Positions 56,815 to 64,000 of a DNA stretch of 64,000 nucleotides are shown piece after piece. The notes beneath the pieces were generated by a model. It worked only from the letters and a program-made list of their open reading frames with translations. It ran no database searches and was not told the origin of the DNA. The stretch spans positions 27,033,745-27,097,744 of the forward strand of contig OY848917.1 in the NCBI GenBank assembly GCA_963693285.1, read 5' to 3'. This stretch comes from Xestospongia muta (taxonomy: Eukaryota; Porifera; Demospongiae; Haplosclerida; Petrosiidae). Numbering within the stretch: the first letter of the stretch is position 1; each line of letters starts with the position of its first letter. A program made the position numbers and the translations under genes.

Positions 56815-59800
56815 ATGGCGAAGATGGACAAGATCAGCAAGATCAGTCAACAGCTTACACCAGATGAGATGGAAGGAATTAGTTTCATCGCTTCAGTAAT
56901 TTGTAATAAAAGACCTGATAGTTTAATAGGTCTATATCATTGTGTTAGAAATAAACTTCACTTGCCCGAACGTTTTATAGCGACGATACTAAAGTTAGCA
57001 GGACATGTAAAATTTACCGATGATCTCTGTTTAGAGGACGTCAACGAACATTTTGAAGGTTTCCGATATATCAATGCTGATCAACGTAAGAAAATGAAAA
57101 TGAGAGCTTTGTTTGTTCGTATCAAACAGACATCCACTTTTTCGTCGCTGGAGAAGATGACAGAGTTTGGACAGACGCTTTTATGTGAGTCAGGGGTAGA
57201 TACTAACTATGAAAATTGTTCCAGATCTTATCAACTATTCCAACTGTTAGAAGAAAAGGGATGTGTTCATGTTAAAGACAGCAGTGGTTTAAACCTCATC
57301 AAGGCAACTCTACGCGTATTACAGCACACAGAAGTCCTTGAGTTAGTCGATGATTTCATCAAACAAGGTGAGAACATAATTCATTTTTAAGTTTAATCAA
57401 TCTTTAAAGAAATACCAATCAGTTGATTTAAGTTAAGTAGTTTGTGTTATTTCCTTCAATTGACTTGCTATGTAGTACACAATCAAATATAGGATACATC
57501 AAGCTAATGTCACTTGAGTAGCTGAGTATATTATTCTAGAGTTTACGGATTTCACCAACCAAGAAATTGAAAACCATACAATTTGAACTAAAAGCATATT
57601 GTAGTCAAATGTACATGCGTATATATACATTAGTAGTGATGAAATATGTGACTAAACAGGTAATTATATATGGAGGCTATACATATATAAATTACACAAG
57701 TATATTGTAGATCTGAGCAAAGGGACAATAGCTATTAACTAGAACATAGTGTTTATTAAATGCATTGGATACAATGGATCAATTGTGTGTAAGACTAAAG
57801 GAATTTTGTTAGTTAGTTAGTTTAGTTAGTTTGTTAGTTGTTAGTTAGAATTTTGTATTGAATGTAACGTCACATTCAGACCAATAATTTGACTAACACT
57901 CAATGGAGTCACAATGGTGAAACACTACCATTAATTTTCCTATCATTCTTAAAATATGTCATTTATATCTATTTAAACAATGCCATTGAAACTCTGATAA
58001 ATTCTGCTTATTTGGAAGTTTCAATCCAGAAAATTGTTTGAGTAATTCACGAGAAAGAATTGTTTCATGGCAAATTTTCAAGTTGTAATACTCACTCTGG
58101 CTAATATATTCAGATCAAATTAACTGTTTCAAAGAGAGACACAGTTTCATGTAAGTATGTAGTTAGTGGCTTAGCTGCTATGCTTATCACTCCAAACTTT
58201 TGTCTAATGTGTACACAAGGGTGTATAGCATGATCACCTCTACATTTTTGCCACTATATTAAAACAGGTATTGTATGTATATGAAATGACCATGCACCAA
58301 AATAATATATTAGCTGGCCATGGAGTAAGTATTAATTACGTCATGAAGCTACTGCCACTTGTGTAACAAATACCTACTTTTCAAGAACTACTCAACCAAC
58401 TTTTATGAATAAAAGTTTTAAACCAGCAGAAATTATTGGAGTTTTCAATTGTGTTGTTCAAATAGATATAAATGCATTTTGGAGGTATTTAGAATATATC
58501 TGATTGTGTTTCTTTTTGAAATTCTATTGATTTCCATAGTTGAACAAGTAGTCCAGATGTGATGTATCATCAGGATCAATCAACTTCTTTGTCTATAACC
58601 AAATAGCTGTTGTTTGGTTATAGACAAAGTTTTATGGTAGGATATTGTCATATCTCTAGATCTCCTGACAAATCTGATTTTATAATATGAATATAATTGT
58701 TCCAAATAGCTTATATAATAACTATGTGTTAATATATTATTATTTTATTTAATGAGGTTGGTCTATTACCTGGAATCAATCTCTATTATTATAGTGGTCA
58801 ATTATAATAACAATGAAAATGATGACATAGCATGTTATTGATGTACATAAACATAGGTAAATTCCCATGGGAGTTATCCACTGGTTAAGAATACGTCATC
58901 ATATCTGTGTGAGAATGACCTATCAAATCATTTGTTGTAGTAATCAAATTTCCTTTTTGTTAAATTATAATAGCATGATCAGTTGTGGCATGAAGGGCTA
59001 CTACATGTATGCTCACTCATAGCTAATTCTTTTCAGCTAAGAATTCCTGTACACAACTACATGTTATTCAAATACTAAAAAGATTTATTATATTTTATGT
59101 AGAATGGCCTCAAAGTCAACCAATCTGCTACACAAGTAACCCTGATGACCGTGCTAGTGGTAAGTATTTAATACATACTGTTATATATACAGGGAGATTT
59201 ATTAGGAGCTTATGTTACCATGCGTACTGGTTATTAGACACACATATACATTGTTTATAAATGTCTACTTTTTGTTAGATGCAGACATTTATTTCAGTCA
59301 TAACTTAAACCTTAGTACTGCTTCATAATTAACTCTTTAAAGAGACCAAGATTATGTACTGTATTTGCTGGTTGTTAGGCGCATATGGTTATTAAGCGCA
59401 TACTGTTTGTTAAGCGCACAAATTTATCTTGGTCAGAACACTTTTTATTAAGCACTTAATGAATTATTAATAAGCAATAATGGAGAGCAGCTCCACGCAG
59501 AGTTTTGACAGCAATGTTGAATGGGAATCAAAATTAAAGTCTGGTGGTTCAAGAACCGGACAAACAGATTGTGTGATGACCTCAAATTACGCTATCAAAC
59601 GAGAACTCAGTAGAAACACCAGCCATATCCGACAGGTGCTTGAGTGAGAGCCACACCCAGAAAAATGACATCATCTGCAAATGCTATTTGTTAAGCGCAT
59701 ATCCTTATTAAGCGGATATTTTTTTCCTGTGGAGATACAAGCGCATGCGCTTAATAAACAGCAAATACGGTATGGTTAAAGAATTCTGCAGATAAGAGAG

Positions 59801-61178
59801 AAATGTTTTTTCCTTACATACTATTGTTCAAATCTGCCAAATTTGAAAGTTGTATAAAAACAGACGGCTTAGAATCTAGATGATGTATGTAATCAATTAT
59901 TTATTCATAATAGCCACTCCCTTCATTTAGAATTATCCTATTTGTTAGGTGTCTTGTAGATATAAAATTAATGTACTTAATAGCAATAGTACTTTTAATA
60001 ACTGCACATAAAATACCTAATTTAATTTATCTTTTAAATTAGATCCTCCTCCTTATAATCCACCAGTGATGCCTCACATGTACCAGCAGCAAAGATCGTG
60101 TCCAAATCCTGTTGGTCCTCCCTTACCACCTTCAGAACTTGAACGATATAATTCCTTACCTGCTCCGTACTGTGAACTCCCCTCACAGCATCAAAACCAG
60201 CCATCACATGGCCTACATGTACCTTTAACTCTGCCCTTTTCAAGTACCCATCAAGCAATATCAGAAGCACAAACTAGGCAGCATAGAGACCCTATATATA
60301 TTAATACACAAAGTTCTAATCCATTTTTTCCTGCAGTTCCTATGTCTTTTCAACAGCAGTCATCATCCTCATCACCCTATTATAAACCCCCAGCACCCAC
60401 GTATAATGATAGGTATCATAATGTCCAGGACAGTAGACCATCATTACATAACACTCCACATGATCAATTTTTTAATAGAGAAACATCACATTTTGTTAAC
60501 TCCAATTACGTGCCACCACAGCCACACCAACTTACAACAACAAGGCCAAATGCCTATCCTAGTCATCATCAGGTATACCAATCTGAAGCATCTCCGTTAC
60601 ATTTTTATCAAACACAATGTGGAAGACAACATAGCAGTCCTAATAATCAACATGTCGTAAACTCATGTGTGTCATCGTCATTGTCACCTGCATCCAATGT
60701 ACTACAATGTACAAGCCATTCCCACATCCACCATCATGAATCATTAGTACTAGCACCACAATCTAATATTGGGATATCTCCCACTCAATCTAGGCAGTAC
60801 CAACAACCTCCACACTATCAGCAATCAAGTCATTCTCCTGGACCATCTAATGTACAATGTATGCCACATTGGTCAACTAAACAACCAACAGCTCAATCTC
60901 CTCCTCCTTTGAGACATTACTCAAATGACTTTGTACCTCAGTCAAGAAGACAATGTTACTCTAATGCTGGTCATAGTAACTCATTTCCTCCTCATTCTAT
61001 AAGACCACAATATTCTAACAATGCTCAACAATCCTTGTCTGTTCACCAATATAATCATGCTATCCCTTGTGAAGTTACAGAACAACTACACCAAGATAAT
61101 ATATCAATGGATCTCTCTAATGTGTCATCTCCTTATCATATAGACCCAGTGACAGAAAAAAGCAGGGACACTAAGTGA
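56815..61178 (+). CDS. DED gene 3: tandem death-effector-like domains with Pro/Gln/His-rich prion-like tail
   Basis: Three exons, 56815-57367, 59103-59159 and 60043-61178, total 1746 nt (581 residues). DED-like bundle 1: KISQQLTPDEMEGISFIASV to about residue 75. Bundle 2 ends YQLFQLLEEKGCVHV, LNLIKATLRVLQ and LELVDDFIKQGE, a good DED helix 4-6 pattern. The middle exon encodes EWPQSQPICYTSNPDDRAS, like the EWPISQS exons of genes 1 and 2. The tail starts DPPPYNPPVMPHMYQQQ (a PPxY motif that WW domains can bind) and is Gln/Ser/Pro/His/Tyr-rich to the stop. It is a diverged paralogue of genes 1 and 2 and lacks the 66-nt exons. Start ATG has a good context (aagATGgcg). Function inferred: DED-mediated assembly, tail-driven clustering. 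Confidence 0.8.
57368..59102 (+). other. DED gene 3 intron 1
   Basis: Non-coding. Includes a TTAG-rich microsatellite (about 57809-57847) and a perfect 17-bp hairpin at 58587-58629. No equivalents of the 66-nt exons of genes 1 and 2 found. Confidence 0.6.
58587..58629. repeat. Perfect 17-bp inverted repeat (hairpin)
   Basis: ctttgtctataaccaaa at 58587-58603 and its exact complement at 58613-58629, loop of 9 nt, inside intron 1 of DED gene 3. Confidence 0.8.
59359..59770. mobile_element. 412-bp TIR element with TA target site in DED gene 3 intron 2
   Basis: Ends ctgtatttgctggttgttag and (complement of right end) ccgtatttgctgtttattaa form imperfect inverted repeats, both bordered by TA, as for Tc1/mariner/pogo elements. 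Subterminal ttaagcgcata repeats occur near both ends. A 55-codon frame from ATG 59479 (MESSSTQSFDSNVEWESK) to TGA is the only open frame and may be the remnant of a transposase N-terminus. Confidence 0.75.
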
Positions 61179-62871
61179 TGACAGTATCTTTGTTAGTTTT
61201 ATTGCGTTCTTGCAATTTTAGTAAAATATCAAGATTTGTTTTATAATCTGACTTATATATCATTAACCTTATTTTTACATCATTCTCATTTCTGTTTAGT
61301 GCACATTTTAGTGCATTGTTACCATGCTAATGTTTTTTGACTAATCTTTTGAAATAATTTCTCAACATTTTTGACTTGAGTAAGGTCTTTGTCAACTATC
61401 GTCTGCAAATGATGCACAATATGCTTTGAAAGAGTTGTTTTCCCCATTGCAGTTTAGCTTCAGTTTCTTTCTTAACTTCAAGTCAATAAAGGTTACAACT
61501 CAGCTCAGCAATTTATCTTTCCTCTTGTACTTTTGACTTGGCAATGATCTTCAAATACAAGGCTGCAAAAAAATTATATACATATACAATGAGTGACTAT
61601 AAATCAATTTTTACCAATTATCCAATTATTAAAGCCAATTTATTTGCAATTTTAGAGCAGTAATCATTCTTTCTCATGATGGTGTAGTGTCATTTTAAAG
61701 TCACACTGAAAAAAGAGTAGTTGTTTGTAGTTTAGTGTTTTCTCCTTTATCACTTTTCAATTGTATATATTGTAGCATCAGCAATTCCTAGTAAGTGGAA
61801 TACCAAATTGTTGACAATTCACTAAGTGACATCAGCAACTCTAATAGTCTGCTACTGTTCATATATCAGAAAAAGTAGGAATACATACTTCTTTTGGACC
61901 AGTGCTTTATTTGCTAGTGTGATTCAAACATTAGATAAATAATAGTTATATAATAATAATAATATACATTATAATAAGACAAATAATGTTGAAGATGTTC
62001 ACTGAAGGGATGTCAAAGAGTTGCTATGGAAACTCTCAATAAGTGAAAAGAACTTTTTGTTGGCTACTTTATCAGTTATAATAATTATTATAAGCATTCA
62101 GTATGTCCAACAATACTCTGTTGCTATAAGGCGAGCATTATAGAGTTTAGTTACAATACGTAGTCTATTAGTGGATATACACATCAGGTCATATAAATCA
62201 CTGCAATATGTTCTAAAGATTTCTTTAGACGAGGAGGGATCTGTAGATTGAAAATAACTTAATAAGGTTATCTATAATCTGAATTAGTTACCTAACTGAA
62301 TTGTATCCTGAATCCCTTTCAAAGCCAAAAGTTAAATTAAAATAAGTATTTTTGACATTAAACAATCTTAGAAAGCTTCATCAAACATGATGAGTTTATC
62401 AGAATTCACAACAATCAATTTTCTTTTATGTTTTCATTATTTAAGCATAGGGAATTCGCTTCAATAATAATTTATTTACTTTCTGGCTCAAAACAACCAA
62501 CTTTAGGGAGTGGCTATTTATTTGGCAAAGGAAATGGATACTTCTACCCTAGATCCTAAACCCTAAACATTAGAACCTAACTGTATTAATTTCTCATTGG
62601 AATAGACACTTCCTGTGCTGTACATACAAATAGCCACTACAATAACTATACCACTGCTAAATAATATTCAAGATGATGCGTAGTATCCATGTTATAGTTT
62701 ATACTAAACAGTTTTAGCACACCATATTTAGTGTGCTATACACACATTATTTTTTACAGTGCAACTTTCAATCTGGTGTTATTTATCTCAATGTATTACT
62801 TTTTCATAGAAATATATTGACAATTATCTTTGGCGCATCTAGAGATGTCTTTTTTTCTTAATATCATCTAG
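61179..62871. other. Downstream of DED gene 3 tail exon
   Basis: No clear gene. Contains AATAAA at about 61485. No repeats recognised apart from short AT runs and cctaaaccctaaac near 62564. Confidence 0.45.
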
Positions 62872-63005
62872 ATCCTATTGTTGATGGTGCAAAAGTTCCT
62901 TTAATGCATCCTGGATCCCCTGCTTTAATATGTGAAACTAGTTCAGTGACTGTGGTATCAGTAGTAATGAGACGAGAATCACTACTAGATGATGAAGATG
63001 ACTAA
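62872..63005 (+). CDS. Candidate terminal exon, possibly an alternative end of DED gene 3
   Basis: Strong polypyrimidine acceptor (gtctttttttcttaatatcatctag) is followed by an open phase-1 frame encoding PIVDGAKVPLMHPGSPALIC, then a stretch with SVVMRRESLLDDEDD and TAA. It has the same phase as every tail exon of the DED genes and starts with the same split codon (G|AT, Asp) as the gene 3 tail. It could replace the prion-like tail or belong to another gene. Confidence 0.45.
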
Positions 63006-63254
63006 TGCTTGATTTCTTGACATGTTCTTAGAATTCTACCTCATAAAATTGATTATGTTTGATTTATATAATCTTATTTTTGATATGTAGTTAATAGTAA
63101 TAGTAGTATGTAATGTAAATTATAATATCATATAAGTGTCTTGTTAAGTATTACTAAACTTATTGTTAATATTGTTTTTGTTTTTGTTGTTTTTGTTACT
63201 TAGTATTAATTATAAAGGTGTGTTTTATATTGTAACTAATTCTTATTGTTATAG

Positions 63255-63403
63255 TACAAGTACTATCTAGTGACATATCAGTTGACAGTACAGTCACCTC
63301 TTATTCTACTCTACATAATATGTCAAATCATAAAACGTGTGACAATGTATTAATTAGCTTTGCAGTATTATTTTTATTAATGAGTATTAACAGGAACCCA
63401 TAG
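63255..63403 (+). CDS. Weak candidate exon
   Basis: After ttgttatag a phase-1 frame stays open for about 49 codons to TAG (VQVLSSDISVDSTVTSYSTL, Ser/Thr-rich start). No recognised domain; could be chance. Confidence 0.2.
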
Positions 63404-63604
63404 GCTCATACAGGAGGAAGGAGCATATGACTATGTATTTTAGCATTTAGCAAAAACATCTTTCAATACCACTTGTTTTACTGATACATGTACATGTAAA
63501 TTAATGAAGCTTTACAATTTTTACACACTTTAACAATATTTTTGAGCAAAATAAGTTACTCTACTTAACAAGGTCCTTAATAAAAAATTTAAGCGATTTC
63601 ACTA

Positions 63605-63990
63605 CTAATGATTTTGGACCATTTTCCATGCAGTAGCAGTCAAGATCTTAGAAAACATCACTTCCAAGTAAATTCTAGTGGAGGGATTTATCAAGCCCTT
63701 ATTCAACTCTACTAACTCACTGGTGGGCCCTTCTAGTTTTAATACTGGATTCCCTCCTATTGCTAGTTGGGACCATTGCATAGCATAGTAACTCTCATCC
63801 AAAGTGAGATCATCCTGGCTAAAGAATTGCTCCTCACTTCAAACCAGCCATACTGGGATTTGGGACAGGATCTATCATTGTCAGTAGAATCACGAATGCA
63901 AACACACCAAGCCTCTTCATCATGTTTAAAGCAATACTACCAGCCGTACCCTAGTCTACCCTGTAGGGATACCTGTAATCTCTTATAAGT
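63605..63990 (-). mobile_element. Degenerate open frames, possibly a retroelement fragment
   Basis: Minus-strand frame 63802-63605 (WSQLAIGGNPVLKLEGPTSE) appears to continue, in another frame to the right, with KHDEEAWCVCIRDS and CPKSQYGWFEVRS, a Cys-rich pattern. The frameshift and Cys motifs suggest a decayed element cut by the window end. Family not identified. Confidence 0.3.
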
Positions 63991-64000
63991 ATGCTGGCAA

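Overview
The window looks like AT-rich metazoan genomic DNA. Genes have many small exons with GT..AG introns, some only 45-49 bp long. The gene families are typical of animal innate immunity and cell death: a NACHT-LRR (NLR) gene, death-effector-domain (DED) genes, caspase-like domains and an apolipoprotein-L domain. There are also membrane purple acid phosphatases, LINE and pogo-type relics, MITEs and microsatellites. Gene content and tiny introns suggest a sponge such as Amphimedon; that assignment is inference from memory of such genomes, not a search result.

Layout. 1-1.0 kb: last two LRR exons of an NLR that starts outside the window. 2.0-3.4 kb: broken 3' piece of a purple acid phosphatase (PAP) gene, minus strand. 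5.1-12.8 kb: a six-exon minus-strand gene whose exons join in perfect phase to encode 982 residues, with three consecutive caspase-like domains followed by an ApoL domain. Each caspase-like domain is altered at the catalytic motifs in a different way. 13.5-21.3 kb: repeats (a fold-back element, a diverged tandem repeat, a 60-bp minisatellite, microsatellites) and more PAP debris. 21.6-24.0 kb: a dead LINE and a pogo/psq transposase relic. 24.4-29.3 kb: an NLR with a complete NACHT and seven phase-matched LRR exons but no recognisable N-terminal death-fold domain. 30.5-35.7 kb: a PAP pseudogene, head-to-head with DED gene 1 (35.8-41.6 kb). 42.3-43.9 kb: a mosaic of duplicated fragments. 44.3-50.5 kb: an apparently intact 18-exon PAP with signal peptide, one transmembrane helix and a tyrosine-containing cytoplasmic tail, head-to-head with DED gene 2 (50.6-56.3 kb). 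56.8-61.2 kb: DED gene 3, with a possible alternative last exon at 62.9 kb.

The DED genes encode two DED-like bundles joined through interchangeable phase-1 exons to long Gln/Pro/Ser/Tyr/His-rich, prion-like tails. DED genes 2 and 3 carry perfect NF-kappaB consensus palindromes immediately upstream of the start codon. In gene 2 the site lies in the short interval shared with the PAP gene.

Taken together (inference): a clustered cell-death/immunity locus with a sensor (NLR), inducible DED adaptors with condensate-prone tails, and a possible effector or scaffold (triple pseudo-caspase fused to a membrane-active ApoL domain). The best candidate for something undescribed is the pseudo-caspase x3-ApoL gene, followed by the DED/prion-like gene family and its kappaB-bearing promoters. 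No tRNA, rRNA or CRISPR array was seen.
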